DNA from: Bacillota bacterium
GTDB lineage: Bacteria > Bacillota > Clostridia > Christensenellales > UMGS416
DNA: 64,000 bases
Assembly (NCBI GenBank): GCA_023435705.1
Contig: JAEYRH010000013.1
Span: forward strand, 62,001 to 126,000
Reading direction: 5' to 3'
Shown here one piece after another: positions 41,119-50,603 of this stretch. The position numbers and the translations under genes were made by a program. Numbering within the stretch: the first letter of the stretch is position 1; every line of letters starts with the position of its first letter. A model generated the notes under the pieces. The model worked only from the letters and a program-made list of their open reading frames with translations, had not been told where the DNA came from and did not search any database.

Positions 41119-42642
41119 ATGGAGCATGTCGTGGAAATGCGGCACATCCGCAAGGAATTCCCCGGCGTTGTTGCCAATGATGATATCACATTGGAGCTGC
41201 GCCAGGGCGAGATCCATGCGCTGCTGGGAGAGAACGGCGCTGGGAAATCCACGCTGATGGGCATTCTTTTCGGGTTGTACGATGCCGATGGCGGCCAGGT
41301 GGTGGTGCGCGGGCGGGAAGTGAAGATCGCCAACCCCAATGTGGCCAACGAGCTGGGGATTGGCATGGTTCACCAGCATTTTAAGCTTGTGCATAACTTT
41401 ACCGTCACGGAAAACATCATATTGGGCCACGAACCGATGAAAGGCTTGGTCACAGACATCCGGTCCGCATCCAGGCGTGTGAAGGAGATTTCCGAGAAGT
41501 ATGGCCTTGAGGTGGACCCGGACGCCAGGATTGAGGACATTTCAGTGGGGATGCAGCAGCGTGTGGAGATTTTAAAGATGCTCTACCGCGATGCCGAGGT
41601 GCTGATCTTCGACGAGCCTACGGCGGTGCTGACGCCTCAGGAAGTGCAGGGCCTGATGGGGATCCTCAGGAATTTGAAAGCCGAAGGGAAGTCCATCATC
41701 CTCATTACGCACAAACTAAAAGAGATCAAAGCCATTGCAGACCGCTGCACGGTGCTGCGCCGCGGCAAGCTTGTGGGCACTGTGAACGTCGCCGACGCCT
41801 CGGAAGCTGATATGGCGCGCATGATGGTGGGCCGGGAGATCTTCTTCGTGGTGGACAAAAAGCCCTACAACCCCGGCAATACGGTTTTAAAGGTTGAGCA
41901 TCTTTCTGTGATGAGCGCCCGCAAGGTGCTGGGTCTCAAGGATTTCTCCGTCGATGTGCGCGCCGGTGAAATATTGGCCATAGCAGGCGTGGAAGGAAAT
42001 GGCCAGACAGAGCTGGTGGAAGCCATTACGGGCTTGAAAAAGCCGGAATCCGGGAAGATCTCGCTGTTGGGCTTCGATATCACGCGGGAGCCGATACGCG
42101 GGCGAATCCGCTCCGGTATGGCCCATATCCCGGAAGACCGGCATAAACACGGCCTGATACTTGATTATACCGTGGAAGAAAACATGCTGCTGGAAGTCTA
42201 CGATCGTGAGCCCTATTCCCGGTGCGGCCTCATCAATCGAGATGCGATTCACGGGCACGCGCAGGAGATCATGGAAAACTTTGATGTGCGCGCGGGCAAA
42301 GGCACGGCCACATTGGCGCGGTCAATGTCTGGCGGAAACCAGCAAAAAGCCATTGTGGGCCGCGAAATTGAATTAAACCCGGAGCTTTTGGTCGCTGTGC
42401 AACCCACCCGTGGCCTCGATGTGGGCGCTATTGAGTATATTCATAAGCGCCTTGTGGAGCAGCGTGACCAAGGGAAGGCAGTGCTTCTTGTTTCATTGGA
42501 GCTTGATGAAATCCTCAATATCGCCGACCGCGTGGCTGTTGTGTGCCGCGGCGAGCTGATCGGCATTGTGAATGTGCCGGACACCGATGAAAATGAAATC
42601 GGTCTGATGATGACCGGTGTGGGAAGGGGGAGAGACGCTTGA
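41119..42642 (+). CDS. Nucleoside ABC importer ATP-binding protein (double ATPase)
   Basis: A 507-residue protein with two ABC domains in tandem, as in the ribose/nucleoside (NupA/YufO-type) group. First half: GENGAGKST, ISVGMQQRVEILK, VLIFDEPTAVL. Second half has a degenerate Walker A (GVEGNGQTELVEA) and the signature MSGGNQQKAI followed by LLVAVQPTRGLD. One intact and one degenerate site is normal for the group. ATG 41119 after AAGGGGGCGGG; overlaps the next gene by four bases. Confidence 0.95.
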   Translation: MEHVVEMRHIRKEFPGVVANDDITLELRQGEIHALLGENGAGKSTLMGILFGLYDADGGQVVVRGREVKIANPNVANELGIGMVHQHFKLVHNFTVTENIILGHEPMKGLVTDIRSASRRVKEISEKYGLEVDPDARIEDISVGMQQRVEILKMLYRDAEVLIFDEPTAVLTPQEVQGLMGILRNLKAEGKSIILITHKLKEIKAIADRCTVLRRGKLVGTVNVADASEADMARMMVGREIFFVVDKKPYNPGNTVLKVEHLSVMSARKVLGLKDFSVDVRAGEILAIAGVEGNGQTELVEAITGLKKPESGKISLLGFDITREPIRGRIRSGMAHIPEDRHKHGLILDYTVEENMLLEVYDREPYSRCGLINRDAIHGHAQEIMENFDVRAGKGTATLARSMSGGNQQKAIVGREIELNPELLVAVQPTRGLDVGAIEYIHKRLVEQRDQGKAVLLVSLELDEILNIADRVAVVCRGELIGIVNVPDTDENEIGLMMTGVGRGRDA

Positions 42643-43886
42643 GCGGAGACCAAAAGGCAAACAAAAATGGATTGCTATCCCGCATTGCTTTGTATGCAGT
42701 GGGTGTGGCCGTCATCGCTCTCGGATTCTTAATCTCCGTTTTTTGTGGCATACTTGTCACGCTTTTGGCTGCGATTGTGTGGTTCTTCCGCAAGCAGATC
42801 CTGCAAAACCGGGCTCTCGTTGTTTCATTGATTGCTGTGATATTGGGATTGTTGGCAGGCGCCGTGCTGATGGTTGCGATTGGCAATGATCCGTTTTCAT
42901 CATTTTTCTATCTTCTCAGCGGCGGCTTGAAAACAATACAGCGCTTTGGTGGCTCCATCGCGTCCGCTGTGCCGCTCGTGCTGACAGGCCTTTCGGTGGC
43001 TTTTGCGTTCCGCACGGGCTTATTCAACATCGGCGGTGCGGGGCAGATGCTGATTGGCGGCCTTGCCGCCACCTGCGTGGCGCTGTGGCTCCCTTTGCCG
43101 AAGTTTTTGGTTCTACCCATCATGTTTGTGGCTGCCATATTGGGCGGCGGGCTTTGGGCGGCTGTGCCTGGTTTCCTAAAGGCGAAGTTTAATGTTCATG
43201 AAGTTGTTTCGACGATCATGATGAACTGGGTGGCTTATTGGGCTGTATATTACTTCGTGCCTGCTTATTTGAAAAGCAATTTGGAAACGGAGTCCCGCAC
43301 GATCCCGATGACTGCCTCATTGCAGGTGCAGTGGCTCACCGATCTGTTTGGAGGATCCGACTCATTTATGAACCTCGGGATCTTCATTGCCATAGGCGCC
43401 ATCGTTCTGATCGCGTTCATTCTGAATCGCACTGTGATGGGTTATGAATTGAAGGCAGTGGGCTTCAACCGGCATTCTGCGGAGTATGCCGGGATGCCCG
43501 TCAACCGCAATATTATGCTTTCCATGACAATTGCTGGGGCGCTCGCTGGCCTGGCGGGTCTGGCGCAATACTGTGGTTATGCCAGCAACATGTCGATCGG
43601 TTCACTGCCATCGCAGGGTTATGATGGCATTGCAGTTGCTTTGCTAGGCGTCAATGCACCTTGGGGCGTGGCAGTTGCAGCGTTGTTCTTTGGAATACTT
43701 CAAAACGGCAAGGGGTTTATGTCTGCCGCAACCAGCGTGCCGCCTGATATCGCTGATACGATCATTGCTGTGATCATCTATTTTGCGGCAACAAGCGTAT
43801 TGATTGAGCGCGCATGGGATTGGCTGAATCGCAGGAAGGCACAGAAAGCGCAAGGGGAGGCACTGGACAATGTGGGAGATCATTAG
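42639..43886 (+). CDS. Nucleoside ABC importer permease 1
   Basis: A 415-residue membrane protein (about ten helices) of the BPD_transp_2 family (YufP/NupP type), with FRTGLFNIGGAGQMLIGG and GYELKAVGFNRHSAEYAGM typical of the nucleoside branch. TTG start at 42639 overlaps the ATPase stop; GGAAGGGGG upstream. Confidence 0.94.
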   Translation: MSGDQKANKNGLLSRIALYAVGVAVIALGFLISVFCGILVTLLAAIVWFFRKQILQNRALVVSLIAVILGLLAGAVLMVAIGNDPFSSFFYLLSGGLKTIQRFGGSIASAVPLVLTGLSVAFAFRTGLFNIGGAGQMLIGGLAATCVALWLPLPKFLVLPIMFVAAILGGGLWAAVPGFLKAKFNVHEVVSTIMMNWVAYWAVYYFVPAYLKSNLETESRTIPMTASLQVQWLTDLFGGSDSFMNLGIFIAIGAIVLIAFILNRTVMGYELKAVGFNRHSAEYAGMPVNRNIMLSMTIAGALAGLAGLAQYCGYASNMSIGSLPSQGYDGIAVALLGVNAPWGVAVAALFFGILQNGKGFMSAATSVPPDIADTIIAVIIYFAATSVLIERAWDWLNRRKAQKAQGEALDNVGDH

Positions 43887-44817
43887 TTCGATATTTCCAT
43901 ACGCCATCGCTTTCACGATCCCTCTGTTGATTACAGCATTGGGTGGACTTTACAGCGAGCGCAGCGGTATCGTGAATATCGGTTTGGAAGGCTTAATGGT
44001 TGTGGGGTCGTTTGCCTGTGCGGTCACAATCACAGTGCTGGCTCCCCTGATGCCAAGCTCTGTTGCAGTGTGGGTTGGTTTGGCGGTTGCTGTTGCAGCC
44101 GGCATGTTGTTTTCTCTGCTGCATGCGTTTGCCAGCATTCATTTGAATGCCAACCAGGTCATCAGCGGCACGGCGATCAACATGATCGCAGGCGCTTTGA
44201 TGATCTTTCTGGCACGCAAGATTACCGGCTCCGGCAACATCGACGTTCCCAGCCTCTCGCGTGGCGATATCCCGGTCATCAGCTCCATCCCGGTGCTGGG
44301 CGACCTGCTGTTTAAGCAAAGTTACGCGACTACCTGGGTCGTGCTTCTCGTGCTGTTGCTCTCCTGGTTCCTGCTTTTCAAAACCCCCTTCGGGTTGAGA
44401 CTCCGTGCGTGCGGCGAGCACCCGCAGGCAGCGGAGGCAGCGGGCATCAACGTGAGGAAGATGCGCTACTTCGGCGTGTTGATGTCCGGCGCATGCGCCG
44501 GTTTGGGCGGTGCGATCATTTTGGTCACATACTCCGGCCAGTTCAGCGGCAGTGTGAGTGGTCTTGGTTTCCTTGCTTTGGCAGCGTTGATTTTCGGGCA
44601 ATGGAAACCGTTGGGCATCCTGGGCGCAACACTGTTCTTTGGACTTGCGGCCACGATTGCAAATGTGTCGCAGGTGATTCCTGTGTTCGCCGCAATCCCG
44701 CCTTTCCTCCTCAAATCATTCCCCTATATCCTCACGCTCCTGGCCTTGATCGTTTTCTCCAAAAGCACACAAGCACCAAAGGCGTCTGGAGAGATCTATG
44801 ACAGGGGGAAACGGTAG
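43870..44817 (+). CDS. Nucleoside ABC importer permease 2
   Basis: A 315-residue partner permease (YufQ/NupQ type), about nine helices, with ERSGIVNIGLEGLMVVG and LRLRACGEHPQAAEAAGI. Overlaps the first permease by 17 bases; GGGGAGG upstream. Completes the importer. Confidence 0.94.
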   Translation: MWEIISSIFPYAIAFTIPLLITALGGLYSERSGIVNIGLEGLMVVGSFACAVTITVLAPLMPSSVAVWVGLAVAVAAGMLFSLLHAFASIHLNANQVISGTAINMIAGALMIFLARKITGSGNIDVPSLSRGDIPVISSIPVLGDLLFKQSYATTWVVLLVLLLSWFLLFKTPFGLRLRACGEHPQAAEAAGINVRKMRYFGVLMSGACAGLGGAIILVTYSGQFSGSVSGLGFLALAALIFGQWKPLGILGATLFFGLAATIANVSQVIPVFAAIPPFLLKSFPYILTLLALIVFSKSTQAPKASGEIYDRGKR

Positions 44818-44875
44818 CAGCCCGGATGAGGATGTCTTCAGTTTTCAATACGTATATAATCGGGTGATACAAAAG

Positions 44876-44908
44876 GAGTTGGTGAGGCATCTCAACCAAC
44901 TCTTTTTT
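44876..44908 (+). terminator. Terminator after the nucleoside importer
   Basis: GAGTTGG (44876-44882) with CCAACTC (44896-44902), extended by inner pairs around GCAT, then six T. Confidence 0.9.
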
Positions 44909-44925
44909 GTGCGGAAGTCCTGATG

Positions 44926-45018
44926 CTATGAATAATTCGTCACGTCATAACCAAACATCGTGTCCACGCCGGAAATGTCAAGGCCGCAGGCGGTGATGCC
45001 GGTGGCCACCAGCACGCT
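44926..45018 (-). pseudogene. Remnant of a DEAD-box RNA helicase
   Basis: On the minus strand about 30 codons read RSVLVATGITACGLDISG then VDTMFGYDVTNYS and stop. This is the helicase motif IV-V region (canonical VLVATDVAARGLDI...VINYD.P), with degraded positions and with no helicase sequence on either side. It is a leftover of a lost gene. The 86-residue open frame over the same DNA is in another frame and meaningless. Confidence 0.6.
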
Positions 45019-45312
45019 CCGACTACTATGCTATTATAATACAACGATTCCCAGGGGTGGCAGGATGAGGTGCATGGGATGTGGCTATGCTTACTTGTTC
45101 CTGAAGCATAATTGATTTTATATATCGGGCTATTACTTACATATATTTCCAAAACAAGAAGCTGCTCTTGAGTATTTGCTGTAAGCAGGGCCAGAAACAC
45201 GGTTATGATGGCATTGCCTGCACCTACATATCTTGGAGTGATTGACTAAATGAGATATGTCCGCACGACATATTCATTAATGTCATTACTACTGAAATTT
45301 TGATGAAAGTAG
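45019..45312. other. Intergenic stretch without a supported gene
   Basis: AT-rich, with only short open frames. A 16-codon frame from 45064 starts MRCMGCGYAY, hinting at a zinc-ribbon remnant, too short to call. Confidence 0.5.
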
Positions 45313-46233
45313 TCAGTCAGATTCGGTTGCTTTTGTTGATTCTGTTGCATGGGGAACCCGCCATTGAGGTGTAGTCGCGCTAGGAGCAGGTTTCGGATTT
45401 GGAAATACCTTTGGATTCCATTTGTGGAGGGCTTCCTGCGTCACGCCTTCCATCATGTTGTTAGTTCTATTTATGAATCCTATCCTGGACTGCTCTAAAC
45501 CAAAGAGTCTGATGCTGTATTTATTCGAGTCGCTCACCATATGCATACCACCATTTTGAGACGAATGGCATGCGAATCCAAGCTGGGCCATTTGGAAGGC
45601 AGTCTTGCCATTAAATCTGGCTAAAGGAATTCTTGTATTGATATTGAGCTTGTTGCAGGGATACATGTGGATGTAAAGCTTCAGTGGGTTCCAAGCCTTA
45701 TATTTTTCCGCGGATTCAGGATACTTGGCTGGATTACCGCTCATTGTAAAAACCTTGCGGACCTGGGCAACCATCCACTTATGGGCCATGTGGCCGTATT
45801 CACCATTCACGTCCTGCGTTACGATGACGCTTGGCTGGTACTTTCTGATTTGTTCAATTAGGAAAGCTTGGACTCTTGACTCTGTCCACACTGCCCTAAG
45901 CTCGGTTGTGCTTCTATAGATGTCTTCAAACCTGCCAAATACAGGGTACTGGCGTTCGCCGACTGTCATAAGGCCATTCAAGGCCTCTTTACCCCTTCTG
46001 GAATCTGGAGTAAAGGTCATATAGACCGTGACTACCTTTTTGCCCTGATTGACATAGGTGGGGATAACACCTCCAAGAAATAGTTGGTCGTCGTCAGGAT
46101 GTGCGACGATCAGCATGATGTCTACGCGTTCGCGGGTTGTGATCCATCCATCAGCTCTGGCTTGAGCGAGTGGAACAAGTATTATTCCGAATGCCAATAT
46201 GATCGAGATGAGCGGCCTGAACTTGATCATCAT
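45313..46233 (-). CDS. Secreted PIG-L/LmbE-family deacetylase
   Basis: A 306-residue protein with an N-terminal signal peptide (~1-27, ending AQARA) and a PIG-L domain. Zinc motif AHPDDD (residues ~44-49, IVAHPDDDQLFLGG) and the second motif GEYGHMAH are intact. The family de-N-acetylates GlcNAc-containing glycans or thiol precursors; export suggests action on wall or surface glycans. Ser/Thr/Pro-rich C-terminal tail. Start codon 46233 or 46230 (MM); ribosome site is weak. Confidence 0.88.
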   Translation of the reverse strand: MMIKFRPLISIILAFGIILVPLAQARADGWITTRERVDIMLIVAHPDDDQLFLGGVIPTYVNQGKKVVTVYMTFTPDSRRGKEALNGLMTVGERQYPVFGRFEDIYRSTTELRAVWTESRVQAFLIEQIRKYQPSVIVTQDVNGEYGHMAHKWMVAQVRKVFTMSGNPAKYPESAEKYKAWNPLKLYIHMYPCNKLNINTRIPLARFNGKTAFQMAQLGFACHSSQNGGMHMVSDSNKYSIRLFGLEQSRIGFINRTNNMMEGVTQEALHKWNPKVFPNPKPAPSATTPQWRVPHATESTKATESD

Positions 46234-46564
46234 AGAGAATTTCCTTATGACTTGGTAATGAAGAATATAACATAAACAGCGTAAGGATATAAAGAGGGCT
46301 GACGTGTTATTCTATAACTTTTTTTGTCCTCCTAGCAAGACACGGGGGATTTTGTTATCAGTCTGTTTTTTGAAGATCAACCACTAAGGCGCATAAAAAT
46401 CCATAAGAATGGAGAGTGTCACTTTGCTACGAATATCAAATATTCGAGCTTTGTGATAACACGATGTTATTGTTTATATGGGGAATGGCGAAAAAGAGAA
46501 GAAATCTTCGTCTGCAGAAGACTTCTTCTCATTTCTCTATTGGATTATGTGAGATACCCTTTAA
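46234..46564. other. Intergenic stretch without a supported gene
   Basis: AT-rich gap upstream of the PIG-L gene, presumably holding its promoter; a 75-codon plus-strand frame at 46453-46680 has no ribosome site or family features. Confidence 0.5.
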
Positions 46565-48136
46565 TTAGGGCCTTGCGTAGACTACCCTGGAAAACGAACC
46601 GTACACCTTCGTGCTACCCTCCAGGTGGTAGGCACGCACCTTGTAGTAGTAGGTTTTGCCGGTGGTCAGGTTGCCATTGATATAATAAAGAGAGGACACT
46701 GATGCCACCAGTGTATAGGTGCCGCTGGAAGATGTGCTGCGCCACACCTCGTATCGTGTCGCACCGGCTACCGCGCTCCAGCTCACCTTGATGCTTCTTG
46801 AGCTGGCCCGTGCAGCCGTGATCGTGGCCGGTGCGCCGATGGTTGTCTTGGCAGATGCCACGGCGGAGAACGCTCCATACACCTTTGTGCTGCCAACCAG
46901 CCGGTAAGCTCGCACCTTGTAGTAGTAGGTGGTGCCGGTGTTCACATAGGTGTTGGTGTAGTAGGTATAGGACGTTGTTGCCAGCAGCGTGTAGGCCCCG
47001 GTGCTGGAAGTTGCTCTGTACACCTCATATTTTGACGCACCGCTCACGGCAGCCCACGTCACCTTGATGCTGTTGTAACTCGCGGCAGCTGCCTTTGGCG
47101 ATGCCGGCGCGGCAGGCAATGGCTTTGCGGAAACCACAGTGGAGAATGCGCTGTAGACCTTCGTGGCACCAGCATAGGAACGCACCTTGTAGTAATAGGT
47201 GGTGCCGGTGGACAATCCTGTGTTTGTGAAGCTGGTGCCAGTTACCGTGCCGGCCAGCGAATAGGTGCCGGTGCTTGAAGTCGCGCGGTAGACCTGGTAA
47301 CCGGCTGCGCCGGACACGGCAGACCATGAAACTCTGATGCTGGAGTAGGAAGCGGATGCTGCCGCTACTTTTGTTGGTGTCGTTGAAACCCACTTGGCAT
47401 AGAGTGTGAGATCGGCTGTCACATGATTAGACTGAAAGTCCCAGGCGTTGGTGCAGGCAGGCTCTTTGTACCAGCCGATGAAGTTGTAGCCTGAGCGAGT
47501 GGGTTTAGCGGGTTCGGCGGCGGTTGCACCTTCCTTCACGCTCTGCCAGGCCACTGCACTGCCGCCCTGGCTGTCAAAGAAGACCCTGCGGGCATTCTGC
47601 CACTGTAAATGAGGGTAACCATTGTTGCGCTCACCATTGATGCTCCAAACAGAGGCGAAGTCCCAGTCGGCGTAGGTGGCCTGGTCTTTCATTTGATCCG
47701 TGGTCTTTCCGGCATCGGCTCCGGCTGAGCCGTCATTGCCGATGGCTTGCGTCTGCCCTGTGGTTTGGTTGTTAAAATAGCAGTTGGAGATGGTTGAAGA
47801 GCGATATGCCCCGCCCACAACACCACCAGGATAGCTGCTTTCGCTTGTTGCACCCTCCGTCTGTGTTACGCTCACTGCTCCCGAGGCATAACAATTGGTG
47901 GCAGTACCACTATCAACCAATCTGCCTGCGACACCGCCGGCACAGGTAGTTAACCCGCTGGCATGGATTGGTCCAGTGGCATAACAGTCAGAGATGGTGC
48001 CGCCTTGCAGTTCGCCGGTAATACCACCAGCAATTGCATGGTAAACAAGGATGTTGGGTTGCTGCTTGTGGCAATGGCTTCCACAGCGCCAGTGGAATAG
48101 CAGCCCGTGATTGTTGAGATCTTTGATGGGCACCAT
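46565..48136 (-). CDS. Surface protein, C-terminal part (GLUG end, InlB-type repeat, three FN3 domains); separated by a frameshift
   Basis: This frame continues the gene that starts at 49224. Coding similarity begins about 48055: the GLUG-like segment GGITGELQGGTISDCYATG, two more such units, then an InlB/Listeria-Bacteroides repeat (YNFIGWYKEPACTNAWDF...LTLYAKW, residues ~220-260) and three tandem fibronectin type III domains of ~90 residues each (IRVSWSAVSGAAGYQVYRA, IKVTWAAVSGASKYEVYRA, IKVSWSAVAGATRYEVWRS). No start codon with ribosome site exists for this part alone. No LPXTG or membrane anchor is seen at the end. Confidence 0.8.
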   Translation of the reverse strand: MVPIKDLNNHGLLFHWRCGSHCHKQQPNILVYHAIAGGITGELQGGTISDCYATGPIHASGLTTCAGGVAGRLVDSGTATNCYASGAVSVTQTEGATSESSYPGGVVGGAYRSSTISNCYFNNQTTGQTQAIGNDGSAGADAGKTTDQMKDQATYADWDFASVWSINGERNNGYPHLQWQNARRVFFDSQGGSAVAWQSVKEGATAAEPAKPTRSGYNFIGWYKEPACTNAWDFQSNHVTADLTLYAKWVSTTPTKVAAASASYSSIRVSWSAVSGAAGYQVYRATSSTGTYSLAGTVTGTSFTNTGLSTGTTYYYKVRSYAGATKVYSAFSTVVSAKPLPAAPASPKAAAASYNSIKVTWAAVSGASKYEVYRATSSTGAYTLLATTSYTYYTNTYVNTGTTYYYKVRAYRLVGSTKVYGAFSAVASAKTTIGAPATITAARASSRSIKVSWSAVAGATRYEVWRSTSSSGTYTLVASVSSLYYINGNLTTGKTYYYKVRAYHLEGSTKVYGSFSRVVYARP

Positions 48137-49224
48137 GTGATTCCGATGAGCCCGCCGGCAGTAACGAAGTAATAGTCACTGTTAACGCCTTCCGGAGTGG
48201 TGGCGCTCACGTTGCCAGATGCGCTACAGTTGGTGATGCCAGTGTCATCACAGGCGCCAACCAAACCGCCGATGTTCACTTTGGTGGCGTTGGCACTGAT
48301 GTTACCGGAAGTGTGGCTGTTGGTAATCATACCCTTTTCTATGCTGCCGACCAGGCCGCCCACATCAACACCAAAGATGATATTTACGCCGTTCATGGCA
48401 GCCACATCGCAGGAGGAGTAGTTGTGGTCCACCGTGACATTGTTGATAGTGGAAAACGACGCCAACCGGCCTATCAACCCGCCGATGCTGGAGTTCTCCC
48501 TGTCGCTGGTGGAACAAACACGGCCTGCGGTATAACAATCGACGATGGAAATGGGAGCGGACCCCACGATCTCTCCCACCAGTCCGCCGGCAAGCACGTT
48601 TTGATTGGCACCGCTGGCGGTGCCAGTGACATCACCCTTTACATAACAATTGGAAAAGGAAATTGTATAGTCTGTGCCCTGGCTGTCTGCGACCCCCACC
48701 AGCCCGCCGGCAAAAACGGGATACTCGGTGATCACACCGTCGGCAAGGGCATTGTAGCCGGTGATGCCCTCTGCATGGAGTTGAATGCCCAGATTCTTGA
48801 TGATCAAATCGTCATACGGCCTTATGATACCGAACAGCCCTGCTACCCGCATTTTGGCGCTGGCCGGTATCCGGAGATTCCGAATGACATGGCCCTGGCC
48901 GTCCAGCGTCACGCTCGCCATCAGTGGCTGCCAGATTCCGCCATTGTAGCTGCTTAAATCAATATCCTGGGTCAGATAATAGTTACCGCCTGTCACCATA
49001 TCACTTAGTTGTGCCGCTGTCGATATCGGTGTTGCCTTCGGGTCTCTTGGGGAGATAGGCGCGATAAACCCTTTTGCATTGACCGGCGGCAGCTCTCCTG
49101 ATGCGAGCAAGACAGCCTTGCCAGCAGGCGTTGTGGCAGCATCTGCCAGCGCCACGGCGCCTGACGACAGGATCAACAAGCAAGCCAAGAGCACTGTGGT
49201 GAATGCATGGAGTGGCTTTCTCAT
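47950..49224 (-). CDS. Surface protein, N-terminal part (signal peptide and GLUG repeats); runs into a frameshift
   Basis: Signal peptide at ~1-28 (ACLLILSSGAVALADA), then a right-handed beta-helix-like region with repeated GLUG units (AGGLVG..., SIGGLIGRL..., VGGLVGSIEKGMITNSHTSGN, IGGLVGACDDTGITNCSASGN). Meaningful sequence ends about 48055 with TGAVEAIATSSNP; beyond it the frame is nonsense, while the next frame continues the repeat. One missing base in the run near 48056-48058 joins both parts into one protein of about 885 residues. GGAGGTATCCC precedes the ATG at 49224. First gene in the minus-strand direction of its own unit. Confidence 0.82.
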   Translation of the reverse strand: MRKPLHAFTTVLLACLLILSSGAVALADAATTPAGKAVLLASGELPPVNAKGFIAPISPRDPKATPISTAAQLSDMVTGGNYYLTQDIDLSSYNGGIWQPLMASVTLDGQGHVIRNLRIPASAKMRVAGLFGIIRPYDDLIIKNLGIQLHAEGITGYNALADGVITEYPVFAGGLVGVADSQGTDYTISFSNCYVKGDVTGTASGANQNVLAGGLVGEIVGSAPISIVDCYTAGRVCSTSDRENSSIGGLIGRLASFSTINNVTVDHNYSSCDVAAMNGVNIIFGVDVGGLVGSIEKGMITNSHTSGNISANATKVNIGGLVGACDDTGITNCSASGNVSATTPEGVNSDYYFVTAGGLIGITWCPSKISTITGCYSTGAVEAIATSSNPTSLFTMQLLVVLPANCKAAPSLTVMPLDQSMPAG

Positions 49225-49288
49225 GGGATACCTCCGGAGTTTATTGGTTATATGCGAACTTTGGGAATCTGCATGTTATCTAGCATCA

Positions 49289-50587
49289 TCACCGATACAC
49301 ACTGCATCCGCCACTGGCAAGCTTGTTCAGCACACTGTCGTCTGTGAAGAGATTTCCTGTTACATAGAGGTTCTCCAGCCTTGTCATATGCTCCAGAGGG
49401 CTTAAATCCTTAATCCTATTGTTTCTAAGGTCCACGACATAACTGACGTCCAACTCTTTGAGCGCAGAAATATCTTCGATTTGATTGTTACCGAGCCGCA
49501 GGTCAGTCACGCCGCCCAGGTCTGCCAATGCGGAAATGTCCTTCAGACCACAGGACTCAAAGTAGAGATTGTACATGGTGCGGCCTTTGAGCAGGGAGAG
49601 GCTTTCATCTTTGACGCTCGAATGATCAAGACAGATGCTTCTCAAGACTTTACAATTTGATAGCAACTCCCGAAAAAACGCATCTGTCACGCCCGAGAGT
49701 GTGACCCCTTGCAAGTTCTTTTGTCTGAGTAGCGGGGTATAGTCCTTCAGGGTGTTCTGGCAGAAGAAATATCTCAGCTTACCGGATGTGGACAGCGCAG
49801 AAATATCTTTGATCCCCGTGCCAAAATAGGCGTTGAACTCTGTGAGGTTCGGCAGACTGAGCACAGGCGCGGCATCCTTCACCGGATTGCCGCTGATCCA
49901 GACTTTCGACAGAGATTCTTTGCCCGCCAGTGGCGAAAGATCGGAAACAGAGCATCCCAGAATGCAGATATCAGAGAGTTTATTCAGCTCCTGCAGGCCT
50001 TCCAGGCTATCAACTGGCTGGTGCAGCACATGCAGTGTTTCCAGGCTCACACAATAGCGCAGGTCAGCCAGCGTTGTGATGGTTCCGGTTGCGTTCTTAT
50101 CATTGACCGGATCGTAATTGAAGGACGTGATCCATTTCATGTCCCCGGCAGTGATGTTGCCTTCGGGCTTATTCAACGTCTGCCGGATAACATCCTCCAC
50201 TTGCTTATCAGCAAACACGACGACCTCATTGTCCGGATACTTGCTGATAACAGGATTGGCAGTGGGGGAAGGAGATGCTGTGGGCATGTTTGTTGTGGGT
50301 TTCAGCTCTGCCGTTTCATTGGTCAAGGAAGCCGCCGGGGTGTTCGTTGGATTACCAACAGCTGTTGGGGTTGAACTCAGGATTTGCGAACTGGAGCCTG
50401 GGGTGGCCACTTGTGCATTGGCCGGCACACTGGCCAGTTTTGCGCCCAGGTATGCAGACCCGAATGCGATCAGCGCGATAACGATCGCAGATGACAAATA
50501 TACAGCTGCTTTGCTCGCAGGCTTACCACCTTTTTCATCAAAGCTCGGCGGCGAGACGTTGTATTCACCATGGTTCTCTGTATTCAA
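49289..50587 (-). CDS. Membrane-anchored leucine-rich-repeat protein
   Basis: A 432-residue protein with a short cytoplasmic N-terminus, one membrane helix (~residues 27-47, AVYLSSAIVIALIAFGSAYL), a Ser/Thr/Pro linker, and internalin-like leucine-rich repeats (~150-430, e.g. LKDISALADLGGVTDLRLGNN). The TTG at 50587 is chosen because GGGAGG lies six bases before it; the open frame from 50650 does not have a ribosome site. Paralogue of the next upstream gene, with aligned repeats and the shared ending GGC(S/K)(V/I)(Y/T)R. Lies 16 bases downstream of it in the same operon. Confidence 0.85.
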   Translation of the reverse strand: MNTENHGEYNVSPPSFDEKGGKPASKAAVYLSSAIVIALIAFGSAYLGAKLASVPANAQVATPGSSSQILSSTPTAVGNPTNTPAASLTNETAELKPTTNMPTASPSPTANPVISKYPDNEVVVFADKQVEDVIRQTLNKPEGNITAGDMKWITSFNYDPVNDKNATGTITTLADLRYCVSLETLHVLHQPVDSLEGLQELNKLSDICILGCSVSDLSPLAGKESLSKVWISGNPVKDAAPVLSLPNLTEFNAYFGTGIKDISALSTSGKLRYFFCQNTLKDYTPLLRQKNLQGVTLSGVTDAFFRELLSNCKVLRSICLDHSSVKDESLSLLKGRTMYNLYFESCGLKDISALADLGGVTDLRLGNNQIEDISALKELDVSYVVDLRNNRIKDLSPLEHMTRLENLYVTGNLFTDDSVLNKLASGGCSVYR

Positions 50588-50603
50588 ATGATACCTCCCA
50601 ATT

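Noticed and set aside
44940..45200. 86-codon minus-strand open frame
   Set aside because: Different frame from the recognisable helicase remnant and without a domain.
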